Assembly: GCF_001020985.1 (NCBI RefSeq)
Contig: NZ_CP011542.1
Span: 1,488,001 to 1,552,000 of the forward strand
Direction: 5' to 3'
From: Corynebacterium mustelae
Lineage (GTDB): Bacteria > Actinomycetota > Actinomycetes > Mycobacteriales > Mycobacteriaceae
DNA: 64,000 nt
Positions 8,954 through 17,652 of this stretch are shown piece by piece. The notes under the pieces are model-generated. The model saw only the letters and a program-made list of their open reading frames with translations, searched no databases and had not been told where the DNA came from. The position numbers and the translations under genes are program-made. Position 1 is the stretch's first letter. Each line of letters opens with the position of its first letter.

Positions 8954-9970
8954 ATGAAACTTGCCGTTATTGGTGGCGACGGAATCGGCCCCGAAGTAAC
9001 CGCCGAAGCCCTCAAGGTGCTCCACACGGTGCGCGACGACATCACCATCACCGAATACGATCTCGGCGCCACTCGCTACCTGAAAAACGGCGAACTTCTC
9101 ACCGATGCGGATTTAGCGTCATTGCGGGAACACGATGCTATTCTTCTGGGAGCCATAGGCGCGCCGGGTGCGGTTCCCCCCGGCGTTTTGGAACGAGGAT
9201 TGCTGCTGAAAATGCGGTTCGCGCTCGACCATCACGTGAATCTGCGCCCCGCAAAGCTTTTCCCAACCGCAACCTCGCCGCTTGCCAACCCCGGGAACAT
9301 CGATTTTGTGGTGGTGCGGGAAGGAACTGAAGGGTTGTATTGCGGAAACGGCGGTGTGCTGCGGGAAGGGACGGAACACGAGGTGGCTTCCGAGGTTTCG
9401 CAAAACACCAGGTTTGGGGTGGAACGAGTCGTCCGCGATGCGTTTAGTCGCGCCCAAGCACGTCGGAAGCATCTTACTCTGGTGCACAAGACCAACGTCT
9501 TGGTCAATGCAGGTTCGTTGTGGCAACGCACCATCGACGAAGTAGCGCAAGAATTCCCCGAGGTAACGGTCGAATACAATCACATCGACGCCGCCACCAT
9601 CTACATGGTTACCGACCCAGGCCGATACGATGTTATCGTCACCGATAATTTGTTCGGTGATATCCTCACAGACCTAGCGGGTGCAGTTACAGGTGGAATC
9701 GGATTAGCGGCATCCGGAAATATTGACGCAACAGGCAAAAACCCGTCAATGTTCGAACCGGTCCATGGTTCCGCGCCGGATATCGCTGGGCAAGGTATCG
9801 CCGACCCAACCGCAGCCATTTTGTCTGCGGCAATGCTGCTACGTCACCTTGGCGATGACGACAATGCGCGCCGCATCGAACAAGCAGTGGAGGCCGATGT
9901 TGCCTCCCGTCAGCCGGGTCCGGTTAACACCGTCGATGTTGGTGATCGGATAGTAGCTGCGTTGAGTTAA
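8954..9970 (+). CDS. leuB: 3-isopropylmalate dehydrogenase
   Basis: This enzyme catalyses oxidative decarboxylation of 3-isopropylmalate in leucine biosynthesis. The 338 residues start [20 protein letters not shown]. Substrate-binding [20 protein letters not shown] is visible near residue 82, the catalytic lysine in VHKTNVLV near 180, the metal-binding aspartates in DAATIYMV and [14 protein letters not shown] near 215-235, and the NAD-specific [18 protein letters not shown] near 270. An upstream ATG would add seven residues and cover the operator, so 8954 is preferred. It is not clustered with leuCD, as is usual in corynebacteria; the shared LtbR-like site links their control. Confidence 0.97.
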   Translation: MKLAVIGGDGIGPEVTAEALKVLHTVRDDITITEYDLGATRYLKNGELLTDADLASLREHDAILLGAIGAPGAVPPGVLERGLLLKMRFALDHHVNLRPAKLFPTATSPLANPGNIDFVVVREGTEGLYCGNGGVLREGTEHEVASEVSQNTRFGVERVVRDAFSRAQARRKHLTLVHKTNVLVNAGSLWQRTIDEVAQEFPEVTVEYNHIDAATIYMVTDPGRYDVIVTDNLFGDILTDLAGAVTGGIGLAASGNIDATGKNPSMFEPVHGSAPDIAGQGIADPTAAILSAAMLLRHLGDDDNARRIEQAVEADVASRQPGPVNTVDVGDRIVAALS

Positions 9971-10010
9971 CGAATGTGTAAATTTCATCATGACCCGCTC
10001 GACTAAGCAC

Positions 10011-10016
10011 TAATCT
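10011..10016 (+). promoter_or_regulatory. -10 box TAATCT, leaderless start
   Basis: The box ends 7 nt before the ATG of the DUF2625 gene, which lacks a ribosome binding site. Confidence 0.55.
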
Positions 10017-10023
10017 GTGAGTC

Positions 10024-10677
10024 ATGGAAATTCGAACAATTGAACAACTCACGGACGTAACCGATCCGGCCTGGGGCGAAATCCAAGAAGCAATCAAAGC
10101 GGCACCAGTGGCAGTGGATGTTCTGCCCACCGATTCCGGGGCGGACACCCTCCATAAACTGCAAGTAACAACCCACTCCACTCTGGGCGGCATTGCCTAT
10201 AACTGTGGCGGGATTCTCATCGACCACGGCTGGGTTCGTCTCTATGGCGGTGGGGGAGCGCAGCTGCCTAGCATCGCCGAGGCAAGCGGCATCACCGAAC
10301 CGAGTGTGCCTGGCGCGTTGATTTTCGGTCACGACGTCTTGGGTGGGCGCTTCGCCATCGACGGCGGCGCGTTAGGGATAAGCCCTGGCGAGGTGTGTTA
10401 TTTCTCGCCAGATGGCTTGGAATGGGAAGGCCTGGACATGGGGCACTCTGGTTTCGTGCATGCGTTTCTTGGTGGTGCAACCACGAAGTTCTACGACCTG
10501 TTCCGGTGGGAAGGGTGGGAAGCTGACACGAAGGCACTAAAACCAGACCAAGGATTCATGGTCTTCCCGCCGCTTTTCAGCCGCGAAAACCCGGAGGTGG
10601 ACTTTATCACACGGACAGCGGTTCCCATGCAAGAAATCTTTGCATTTTATGAAACCTCCGCAGCTAGCAACAGCTAA
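10024..10677 (+). CDS. DUF2625 family protein
   Basis: This 217-residue protein matches DUF2625 along its length: it opens IRTIEQLTDVTDPAWGEIQ, continues to ADTLHKLQVTTHSTLGGIAY and GWVRLYGGGG, then VCYFSPDGLEWEGLDMGHSG, and ends in a segment with WEGWEADTKAL. No signal peptide or membrane segment is present. The family is uncharacterised and is often found among SUFU/SMI1-like proteins that act as immunity or polymorphic-system components; a SUFU gene lies 1.5 kb away. The last four bases overlap the convergent photolyase gene. The start appears leaderless. Confidence 0.88.
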   Translation: MEIRTIEQLTDVTDPAWGEIQEAIKAAPVAVDVLPTDSGADTLHKLQVTTHSTLGGIAYNCGGILIDHGWVRLYGGGGAQLPSIAEASGITEPSVPGALIFGHDVLGGRFAIDGGALGISPGEVCYFSPDGLEWEGLDMGHSGFVHAFLGGATTKFYDLFRWEGWEADTKALKPDQGFMVFPPLFSRENPEVDFITRTAVPMQEIFAFYETSAASNS

Positions 10678-12110
10678 CTCTGATTTGTTTTTATCTGCTG
10701 GTAGGCCGCCAACGCCAATTGGCGGGTTTCACCAGCATCCACCATCGGTTCTGGATACACCATCGTGGGGTATTCCGGCACCCATCGGGTGATGTACTCA
10801 TTCGTGGGATCAAAACGTTTCGCCTGGTTATGCGGATTAAAAATCCGGAAATATGGCGCGGCGTCATCACCACAGCCTGCCACCCACTGCCAGTTAAACG
10901 GATTGCAGGCCGGGTCGGCGTCGACAAGCTGATCCCAGAACCACTGTTCCCCCAATCGCCAATCGAACCCTAGGTTTTTGGTCAATAGCGATGCTGTAAC
11001 CATACGCACCCGATTATGCATAAACCCCGTACTGCGTAACTCCCGCATACCTGCATCAACCAAAGCGAAGCCAGTATTCCCCTCGCACCACAACGCAAAA
11101 TCTTTATCAGGGGTACTTCGCCACGGAAAATTATCAAATTCCCGGCGAGAATTCTCTGTAGCCAAATTAGGAAGATGATAAAGCCTATTCCACGCGAAAT
11201 CACGCCACATCAACTCCGCGCAAAACCGCGAAACATCGTCGTTATCGCCACACTCCCGCGCGGAGTCGTAAAGCGTACGGATACTGATTTCCCCGAACCG
11301 AATATGCGGCGATAAACCACTGGTAGCAGCAACTGCAGGAAAATCCCGTTCCGAAGCATAGCGGCCCGCCGCAGTCTGCAGCGTAGGGGAAAACGCATCC
11401 CACCGGCGCCACGCAGCAGGTTCCCCCGGCGTCCACAACGCACCAAAATCCACAGCCCAATCGGGTTCGTTTCGACTCGGGTGGCTCGGCAGCAACGCCA
11501 CATCCAAAAGTGCGGCGCGCAAAAGCTCCACCAATTTCTCTTCTAGCCGCACCCCACTATTTGCTGGTACCGGCGGGATTTCTGCCACCGGCCGGTCATG
11601 AAGAAACCCCTGTAAATTAGCAGCAAACGGCGTGTACACCCGATATGGCGACGCGGTTTTAGTAACAATTTCCCAAGGCTCCGCGAGCAACGCGCCGGGA
11701 AAACTCGAACTCGTTATTTCCTGCTTAGCCAGCAACGTAGCCACAGTATCATCAATGACAGCTTGGGGCTTGTGGTAGCGTTGTGACCAGGCCACCGTAG
11801 TGACCTGCAACGATGCGGCCAACCGGGGAATGATATCCACTGCATTACCCGATGCAATCACCAATGGGATGCCCAGTTCTAAAAGACTAGCCTGCAGCGA
11901 CACCAAACTATGATGCAGCCACCATGATGCAGCGCCGCCTAGTTTCCTCACTCCCGGGCTGGGCGATTCCACGACATACACCGCGGCGGTATCCCCAACG
12001 CTGCGGGCGTGATGAAGCGCCAGGTTATCCGTTATTCGCAGATCATCCCGAAACCACATCATGGATGAGAACTTCTGGCGCTCCAGCATAGGTACAGTCG
12101 TGTGCCACAT
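10674..12110 (-). CDS. phr: deoxyribodipyrimidine photolyase (cryptochrome/photolyase family)
   Basis: This FAD enzyme repairs UV pyrimidine dimers. Seen: the N-terminal photolyase domain (MMWFRDDLRITDNLALHHA), a linker, and the C-terminal FAD-binding domain with LSPHIRFGEIS near residue 268, MWRDFAWNRLYHLP near 300, RSTGFMHNRVRMVTASLLTK near 360 and DADPACNPFNWQWVAGCGDD, which includes DNA- and FAD-contacting residues. The start is uncertain: ATG 12110 (478 residues, weak AGGTAG upstream) is used, but family alignments would also allow ATG 12089 or one of two at the MMWFR segment. No antenna-cofactor type can be deduced. Confidence 0.92.
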   Translation of the reverse strand: MWHTTVPMLERQKFSSMMWFRDDLRITDNLALHHARSVGDTAAVYVVESPSPGVRKLGGAASWWLHHSLVSLQASLLELGIPLVIASGNAVDIIPRLAASLQVTTVAWSQRYHKPQAVIDDTVATLLAKQEITSSSFPGALLAEPWEIVTKTASPYRVYTPFAANLQGFLHDRPVAEIPPVPANSGVRLEEKLVELLRAALLDVALLPSHPSRNEPDWAVDFGALWTPGEPAAWRRWDAFSPTLQTAAGRYASERDFPAVAATSGLSPHIRFGEISIRTLYDSARECGDNDDVSRFCAELMWRDFAWNRLYHLPNLATENSRREFDNFPWRSTPDKDFALWCEGNTGFALVDAGMRELRSTGFMHNRVRMVTASLLTKNLGFDWRLGEQWFWDQLVDADPACNPFNWQWVAGCGDDAAPYFRIFNPHNQAKRFDPTNEYITRWVPEYPTMVYPEPMVDAGETRQLALAAYQQIKTNQS

Positions 12111-12147
12111 GCTACCTACTGTACCGAGCAACTTTCATGGCAGTAAG

Positions 12148-12828
12148 TTAAACGTAGGACTTCGTCCGGGACATATCGGTGACGAAATGCGGATTATACT
12201 TTCTGATACGTTCCGCTAATTCCCGCACCGCATCCTGGGAATTTCGCTCCATTAACCACTCAACTTCTTTCTCCGTAATGCCGTACAGCTGCACAAACTC
12301 AGTGCGGCCCAAGGCTGACCATTGCGGTTGTGCTTCGGTATCCGGAACCGTTATAGCAGCCGTGATATCCGATTCGGCGCCGATGTGGATCGACTCACCG
12401 GAGCCTTTAATAAACTGATACGGTTCAAAAACTCGACCGCTGTCAAAGACATACCCGGCGAGATTTTCCAAGAGATCCATCACCCACAGCCCATCGTCCT
12501 TGACATCCGCCAGCTTGAAAGTCAGTTCAAAACCAAACCCATTTTCCCCATCACTTAAATGCTCCGGGTCGGCATACAAGTATGTAAAACCATAGGTGAC
12601 AAAATGTTTATATCCATTGGGGGAGGTGTAGATGGACTTGCCGTCTAAGTAGCTGTCGCCACCAAGCATCGCCGGAATGATCGGTGCAAAGTGGTCTGGT
12701 TCTTGCCCTGGATACAACGCTTCAAACGCCCGGTCGATGGCCTCCCACCCCGGTGCCCAGGTCTCATCCTCCGCTAATTTCTTCTCACACTCCGCCTGCG
12801 TCATGTGATACGGGTTTTTCTGTGTCAC
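12148..12828 (-). CDS. suppressor-of-fused (SUFU) domain protein
   Basis: This 226-residue cytoplasmic protein has a GTG start with AGAAGG 6 nt upstream. It shows the bacterial SUFU pattern: WEAIDRAFEALYPGQEPDHF near residue 28, YTSPNGYKHFVTYGFTYLYA near 66, FGFELTFKLA near 98, and WVMDLLENLAGYVFDSGR near 113. Bacterial SUFU proteins often occur as immunity components of polymorphic toxin systems, but no toxin is visible here, so that role is inference. It is read in the same direction as the photolyase gene, 37 bp away, and could be co-transcribed with it. Confidence 0.9.
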   Translation of the reverse strand: MTQKNPYHMTQAECEKKLAEDETWAPGWEAIDRAFEALYPGQEPDHFAPIIPAMLGGDSYLDGKSIYTSPNGYKHFVTYGFTYLYADPEHLSDGENGFGFELTFKLADVKDDGLWVMDLLENLAGYVFDSGRVFEPYQFIKGSGESIHIGAESDITAAITVPDTEAQPQWSALGRTEFVQLYGITEKEVEWLMERNSQDAVRELAERIRKYNPHFVTDMSRTKSYV

Positions 12829-13161
12829 AGCTACCTTCTTTTAAAAAAAATCGGACAACAACGTACCAATCTTAAGGCTAAAGGCCCCAGCTAATTGGGG
12901 AAATAGAAAACAAAGCCATGCGTCTGCGTTCCCAGTTCCGGTTTATGCTTTACGACGCCCACATTGCCGCTATCGTCGATAACACCGCATGTGGGTACCC
13001 AGCCCGCCAGGAAACGTCGAAAAGCAAACACCGGACAAGAACGCTGCCAAGGGCAACCCGGCAACGCAAAAACTATGGACCAACGTGAAAAATAGTTAGT
13101 AGCGTGAAATAACTTATAGATTCTGCTGAATTGTAGTTCGCGTCACGTCTACGATGGTGGC
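12829..13161. other. 333-bp intergenic stretch, one doubtful small ORF
   Basis: The stretch contains the SUFU promoter side, a CGTCGAAAAGC word at 13015 and the -10 box of the next gene. On the minus strand a frame is open from 13064 (TTG) or 13031 (GTG) to a TAG at 12891 (57 or 46 codons) and ends ELGTQTHGFVFYFPN, which reads like a real protein C-terminus; there is no ribosome binding site. A 56-codon plus-strand frame overlaps it. Neither is annotated as a gene. Confidence 0.3.
13150..13155 (+). promoter_or_regulatory. -10 box TACGAT, leaderless start
   Basis: The box ends 6 nt before the ATG at 13162; no ribosome binding site is present. Confidence 0.5.
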
Positions 13162-15018
13162 ATGACGGTTGAACTTGAAGAAGTACGGGAATTCCTAAAC
13201 ACCGCAGCGCCATTCGCCTCACTACCGCGTGACACAATCACCGACATAACCAAACACATGGGAATGGTGTACGTGCGACGCGGTGACACAGTAATCGAAC
13301 TGGGTGCGGAAAATGATAACTGCTACATCATTCGCTCCGGCGCCGTCGACGTTTTAGATTCCGAAGGGACCCTTCTCGACCGCCGCGAATCTGGCCGCTC
13401 CTTCGGATACTCCACCCTCATGGGTGATGGTACCTCCCGTTACCAAATGGTCGCAGTCGAAGACAGTCTGCTACTGACCCTGCCCCGCGAAGCATTCGTC
13501 CCAGTGGCCGATGAATTTGAAGACTTCGCACGCTTCTTCTCCTCCCAATCCAAACGAATGAACGCCGCTGCGCAAAACCTCCGCAGTGACACCAATAACG
13601 ACATCCTGCGTACCCAACTCGGCAGCTTCATGATCACAACCCCAGCCACTGTCCCATCCGGTGCCGCCATCCAAGAAGCCGCCCAGATGATGCAAGAAAA
13701 AAACGTATCATCACTACTGATCGTCGAAGCCGGCGAACTGCATGGTATCGTCACCGACCGCGACCTGCGCAAAAAAGTCGTCGCCGTCAACCTCGACGTA
13801 ACCCTACCGGTCAGCGACATCATGACAAGCCACCCCCGTACCGCTACCAGCGAATCCCAAGCCTTCGAAGCCATGATCATCATGAGTGAACTCGGCATCC
13901 ACCACCTCCCCGTGGTTGACGACGGAAAACTCACCGGCATTGTCTCCTCACCCGACATCATGCGGCTATTGCGCAACGACCCCATCTATGTCACCGCAGA
14001 CCTCGCCCGCAAATCCGACCCAGCGGAACTTCGAGAAGTCTTCAAATCCGCCGACGATGTCGCAGTCAGGTTCATCGAACGCGGTGCAAGCCCCGAAGAA
14101 GTATCCGGTCTGCTCACCGTCGCAGCCGACTCATTAGCCCGACGCCTGCTAACCCTCGGCGAAGAAAAATTCGGCCCGGCACCCATCCCATATTCCTTCG
14201 TAGTTGTCGGCTCCCAAGGCCGCCGCGGCATGGGATTAGCCTCAGACCAAGACAACTGCCTCGTCCTATCCAACGACTACGACGAAGCCCAACACGGAAC
14301 CTACTTCGCCGAACTCAGCGAATTCGTCTGCCGCGGATTAGACGAAGCCGGACAAATCCTGTGCCCCGGCGACATGATGGCAATGACCCCCAAATGGCGC
14401 ATGACCCAACACCAATGGATAGATACCTTCCGCGAATGGATCACCGCACCCGAACCAGACAACCTACTCCACGCCCAAACCTTCTTCGACTTCCGGTGCA
14501 TCCACGGCGACCAAGAACTCGCCGACGAAGTACACCGGGCTGCCACCGAAATGGCCCAACCCGCAAGCCGCATGCACGCCCACCTAGCCACCCTGGCGGC
14601 GCGCAGGGAACCGCCATTGGGGTTCTTCCGAGGATTTGTGGTTGACCGTGGTGGAGAATACGCCAATACCTTGGATGTGAAGAAAGGCGGAACAGCGGCG
14701 ATCGTGCAGATGGCACGGCTGTTTGCACTATCCTCAGGGGTTTCGGCTGTTGGAACCCGACAACGGTTGACACAATCAGCAGGGCAGGGCGCGGTTTCAG
14801 TAAAAGGTGCCCAGGATCTTGTGGATGCTTTCGACTTTTTAAACGTTATTGCACTACACCAACAAGCTGAACAGGTGCGCCGTGGCGAAGCACCAACCTA
14901 CCACATTGACCCTAATTCCTTAGGCAAGATGGATCGGGAGCATCTTAGGGATGCATTCCAAATTATTAAATCCATGCAAACAGCGCTGGCAACAAAATAC
15001 CCAGTGAGGAACATCTAG
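13162..15018 (+). CDS. cyclic-nucleotide-binding / CBS / DUF294 nucleotidyltransferase protein
   Basis: This 618-residue regulatory-type protein has four regions. Residues about 15-130 form a CRP-like cNMP-binding fold (GDTVIELGAENDNCYIIRSG). Residues 155-275 hold two CBS motifs (HGIVTDRDLRKKVV and LTGIVSSPDIMRLL). Residues 340-460 form a DUF294 nucleotidyltransferase with GSQGRRGMGLASDQDN, the GS-x-x-D-x-D type active site of GlnD-like enzymes. The rest is DUF294_C. The family is predicted to transfer nucleotides in response to ligand binding, but its substrate is unknown. The stop overlaps the GTG of the following exonuclease gene (TAGTG), so translation is probably coupled. Confidence 0.93.
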   Translation: MTVELEEVREFLNTAAPFASLPRDTITDITKHMGMVYVRRGDTVIELGAENDNCYIIRSGAVDVLDSEGTLLDRRESGRSFGYSTLMGDGTSRYQMVAVEDSLLLTLPREAFVPVADEFEDFARFFSSQSKRMNAAAQNLRSDTNNDILRTQLGSFMITTPATVPSGAAIQEAAQMMQEKNVSSLLIVEAGELHGIVTDRDLRKKVVAVNLDVTLPVSDIMTSHPRTATSESQAFEAMIIMSELGIHHLPVVDDGKLTGIVSSPDIMRLLRNDPIYVTADLARKSDPAELREVFKSADDVAVRFIERGASPEEVSGLLTVAADSLARRLLTLGEEKFGPAPIPYSFVVVGSQGRRGMGLASDQDNCLVLSNDYDEAQHGTYFAELSEFVCRGLDEAGQILCPGDMMAMTPKWRMTQHQWIDTFREWITAPEPDNLLHAQTFFDFRCIHGDQELADEVHRAATEMAQPASRMHAHLATLAARREPPLGFFRGFVVDRGGEYANTLDVKKGGTAAIVQMARLFALSSGVSAVGTRQRLTQSAGQGAVSVKGAQDLVDAFDFLNVIALHQQAEQVRRGEAPTYHIDPNSLGKMDREHLRDAFQIIKSMQTALATKYPVRNI

Positions 15019-15662
15019 TGTTTGGTCTATTTAATAAGAAAAACAAAGCCACTGGTGCACTCAAGGAATTCTATTCCGCTACAGCCGTTCCTGGTTCAAC
15101 CCGGATTGGTGATGCGCCGCTTTTGGCGGTTGACATGGAAACAACTGGATTAAAGGCAGAAGAACACAAGATCCTTTCCATCGGTTGGGTACCCGTTAAT
15201 GGCCGTAGAATCGACCTAAGTGGTGCAGGCTACGTGTTGGTAGCTGGGGCCGAAGTAGGAGAAAGCGCCGTAATTCACCATCTCACTGATGATATGGTTG
15301 CCCAAGGAGTTTCCGAAGCTGAAGCCATCGAACAACTGTTAGTGGCGTTGCGGGGTCGAGCGATGCTCAACCACTACTCGGCTCTGGAATCAAGTTTTGT
15401 GGATGCAGCCTGCAAACGGCATTTTGGTGCACCCTTTGACGTTCTACTCGTGGATACTTTTGCCATTGAAAGACGGCATATGGAGCGGATGGGTACATAT
15501 CCGCGGGGTGAAGACTTACGGCTCGCGCGGGTACGAAGCAGATACAACTTACCGAATTATCGAAACCACAATGCACTAACCGATGCCTTGGCATGTGCGG
15601 AACTGTATCTGGCTCAGGTGGCTACGTTGAACGTTTCCACGCTGAAATCCTTGCAGTATTAA
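15018..15662 (+). CDS. DEDDh 3'-5' exonuclease (DNA polymerase III epsilon-like)
   Basis: This 214-residue nuclease domain shows Exo I AVDMETTGL near residue 38 (two acidic metal ligands), Exo II LNHYSALESSFVDAA near 117, and Exo III NHNALTDALACAELY near 185 (H...D of the DEDDh class). It carries no helicase or UvrC domain. The GTG start overlaps the stop of the cNMP/CBS/DUF294 gene, and this pairing recurs in many bacteria, which implies joint function. The partner may control the nuclease, or the nuclease may act on a nucleotide-modified substrate; both are inferences. Confidence 0.92.
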   Translation: MFGLFNKKNKATGALKEFYSATAVPGSTRIGDAPLLAVDMETTGLKAEEHKILSIGWVPVNGRRIDLSGAGYVLVAGAEVGESAVIHHLTDDMVAQGVSEAEAIEQLLVALRGRAMLNHYSALESSFVDAACKRHFGAPFDVLLVDTFAIERRHMERMGTYPRGEDLRLARVRSRYNLPNYRNHNALTDALACAELYLAQVATLNVSTLKSLQY

Positions 15663-15736
15663 TGGTGATTGCATAAGCTCTGGTGTGGAAAAATCGCCAA
15701 AGGGGGTAATCGCCCAATAATGTGCAGTAGACGTAG

Positions 15737-15742
15737 TAATAT
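15737..15742 (+). promoter_or_regulatory. -10 box TAATAT, leaderless start
   Basis: The box ends 7 nt before ATG 15750. The alternative ATG at 15741 lies inside the box, which argues for 15750 as the true start. Confidence 0.55.
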
Positions 15743-15749
15743 GCCCGTT

Positions 15750-16547
15750 ATGCGTTTTGGACGAATAGCTACTCCCGATGGAATGTTTTTCTGCACAATC
15801 GACGGCGTCGAAGGCGAAGAGAAGTGCCGCGTTATCGACGGCACCCCGTTTACACCTCCGAAGCATACCGGTAAAGAATACGATCTTGCCGATGTCCGGC
15901 TTTTGGCCCCGATGCTTCCCAGCAAGATCGTTGCTATTGGCCGAAATTATGCCGACCATGTGGCGGAAGTGTTCCAAAAATCTGCAGAGCACTTGCCACC
16001 GACATTATTCCTCAAACCACCAACGGCTGTGATCGGTCCGGGGGCAGCTATAAAGATTCCCGATTTCGCTACCAAAGTGGAATTTGAGGGGGAACTAGCG
16101 TTGGTTATCGGTAAACCATGCAAGAATGTCCAGGCTAAGGACTGGAAATCTGTGGTTCTTGGCTTTACCATCATCAACGATGTTTCCTCCCGTGACCTGC
16201 AATTCGCCGACGGTCAGTGGGCTCGTGCCAAAGGCATTGACACATTTGCACCGCTTGGGCCGTGGATTGAAACGGATATTGATTCCATCGATACATCCAA
16301 CTTGCCGATCAAAGCGCATCTTACGCACGATGGTGTGACCGCCACTAAGCAGGATTCAAATTCCAATCAGATGATCATGAACTTAGGTGAGATCATCGAA
16401 TTTATTACCGCGTCCATGACGCTGCTGCCCGGCGACGTCATCTGCACTGGTTCTCCAGCTGGCACCGAGGCAATGTTCCCTGGGGATTTCATTGAAATCG
16501 AAATCCCCGGAATCGGCAAACTCGGAAACCCAGTCGAGCGCGCCTAA
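15750..16547 (+). CDS. fumarylacetoacetate hydrolase family protein
   Basis: This 265-residue FAH-fold enzyme begins MRFGRIATPDGMFFC. Seen: KIVAIGRNYADHVAE near residue 58, FLKPPTAVIGPGAAI near 85, the metal-binding VEFEGELALVIG near 110 and DVSSRDLQFADGQWARAKG near 150, then LLPGDVICTGSPAGT near 230. Family members are metal-dependent C-C hydrolases, hydratases or oxaloacetate/acylpyruvate decarboxylases; the exact substrate cannot be read from sequence. In related genomes it lies directly before gltX, whereas here about 6 kb of other genes intervene. Transcription probably starts at the ATG. Confidence 0.9.
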   Translation: MRFGRIATPDGMFFCTIDGVEGEEKCRVIDGTPFTPPKHTGKEYDLADVRLLAPMLPSKIVAIGRNYADHVAEVFQKSAEHLPPTLFLKPPTAVIGPGAAIKIPDFATKVEFEGELALVIGKPCKNVQAKDWKSVVLGFTIINDVSSRDLQFADGQWARAKGIDTFAPLGPWIETDIDSIDTSNLPIKAHLTHDGVTATKQDSNSNQMIMNLGEIIEFITASMTLLPGDVICTGSPAGTEAMFPGDFIEIEIPGIGKLGNPVERA

Positions 16548-16575
16548 TCCGGACATAGCCGTATCACTATTTCCT

Positions 16576-16627
16576 ACACGACTATTGCACTGAAAGAGCC
16601 TTAATGGTTGCAGTGGTCGTGTATTTT
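16576..16627 (+). terminator. imperfect hairpin terminator after the FAH gene
   Basis: ACACGAC and CACTG pair with CAGTG and GTCGTGT across an internal bulge, followed by ATTTTT. It lies about 30 bp after the stop codon. Confidence 0.55.
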
Positions 16628-16706
16628 TCGTTCTATGAGGTGCTGGAGAATTCATTTTGGAAATTCAATGTAAAACCGCAAAAGCATAAGATCCCCATCC
16701 ACGTTC

Positions 16707-16712
16707 TATAGT
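16707..16712 (+). promoter_or_regulatory. -10 box TATAGT, leaderless start
   Basis: The box is separated by 7 nt from ATG 16720, so the shorter methyltransferase start is preferred over GTG 16711, which lies inside the box. Confidence 0.6.
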
Positions 16713-16719
16713 GTCTGTT

Positions 16720-17283
16720 ATGGAAAACGACATGTATGAAGAAGGATCATCGCACAAGTGGAGCGGAAACCCCAACGAATCCCTGATCCGGGAGGCGGCA
16801 CAGCTCGCACCAGGTACAGCCTTGGACATTGGCGCTGGTGAGGGAGCAGATGCTCGGTGGCTCAAACAGCAAGGCTTTAGCGTTACTGCAGTGGAACCGT
16901 CACCGATTGCGGCTGCACGAATAGGAGAGAACATTACGGTTATTAATGACTCATTCGAAGCTGCGGAATTAGACAACTTTGATTTGGTGACAGCTTTTTA
17001 TACACCACTGCTTGACGACGCAGCCACGCGAGAAAAACTTTTAGGTTGCATTGCCCCAAACGGTACGTTGATCATGGTGCATCACGTCGATGTATCCGGC
17101 ATGTCCAACCACCTAGGAAAGCCGGAGTCGGCGTTTTTGTTACCAGCTCGCCTGCATGATTGGGTTGCTGCAAATCCACAGTTCCGGGTAGATACTTTCG
17201 GCAGGTTCCCCCGCACAGTCAGCCATGGTGCTGGTGCGGGACACAGCGAGGACGTGGTGCTGAAAATAACTAAAATTGCATAA
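16720..17283 (+). CDS. SAM-dependent methyltransferase, class I
   Basis: This 187-residue protein with a Rossmann methyltransferase core shows motif I LDIGAGEGADARWL near residue 36, the acidic end of strand 2 in VTAVEPSPIA near 56, and motif IV FDLVTAFYTPLL near 85. It lacks a separate substrate domain, consistent with a small-molecule methylase such as the tellurite-resistance/thiopurine type. Its C-terminal SHGAGAGHSEDVVLKI, an H-x-x-D-type end, is common in such proteins. Neighbours give no clue to a substrate. The start is set by the -10 box, which leaves no room for a leader. Confidence 0.85.
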   Translation: MENDMYEEGSSHKWSGNPNESLIREAAQLAPGTALDIGAGEGADARWLKQQGFSVTAVEPSPIAAARIGENITVINDSFEAAELDNFDLVTAFYTPLLDDAATREKLLGCIAPNGTLIMVHHVDVSGMSNHLGKPESAFLLPARLHDWVAANPQFRVDTFGRFPRTVSHGAGAGHSEDVVLKITKIA

Positions 17284-17338
17284 CCCAAAGCCCCGTTAAC
17301 GGCTCCGCCAAGCACACCCTGAAGTTAAGCCTTTGGGA
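17284..17338 (+). ncRNA. unidentified structured RNA segment
   Basis: Two nested stems are visible: CCCAAAG pairs with CTTTGGG at the base and GTTAAC with GTTAA inside. The structure begins right after the methyltransferase stop and is followed by a terminator-like hairpin. It may be the 3' UTR or a small RNA. I do not recognise a family. Confidence 0.35.
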
Positions 17339-17340
17339 TA

Positions 17341-17370
17341 ACACACCTGGATCTGGTGTTGTTTTTCTAA
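17341..17370 (+). terminator. hairpin CACC-N7-GGTG with T-tract
   Basis: AACACACC pairs with GGTGTT and is followed by GTTTTTC. It closes the methyltransferase transcript and the structured segment before it. Confidence 0.6.
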
Positions 17371-17439
17371 TGTCACCAATTGTGCGCACCAGTCAATTTG
17401 ACTCCAGGGTAGATAGCGTCCCAACGGGATTATTTGCCT

Positions 17440-17473
17440 AACGCCGCCAGCACACGCATACGTTGGCGGCGTT
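17440..17473. repeat. 10-bp GC-rich inverted repeat
   Basis: AACGCCGCCA at 17440-17449 and TGGCGGCGTT at 17464-17473 are exact complements with a 14-nt loop. No T-tract follows, so it is not a standard terminator. Confidence 0.5.
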
Positions 17474-17510
17474 GGACGTTGTGCAATTGCTTTCTGCCTG
17501 CTTCCTGGAA

Positions 17511-17580
17511 GTCGGGGATTGTGGCGGTTTGACCAGTTTCGGCTGGGACGGGCGTCAGGTTGTGTGTAAATCTCCGACTT
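17511..17580. repeat. inverted repeat unit, copy 1
   Basis: AAGTCGGGGATT at the left end and AATCTCCGACTT at the right end are complementary with one G-T pair, forming a hairpin of about 70 nt. The flanking TGGAAGTCGGGGATTGTGG is shared with copy 2, 142 bp downstream. Confidence 0.6.
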
Positions 17581-17652
17581 GTAGAAGTGTGTGGGTGCTT
17601 GTCGACGCTGCCAGCGTGGCGTGTGGGTTGGGGTTATTGTGCCGGTTTTTGG

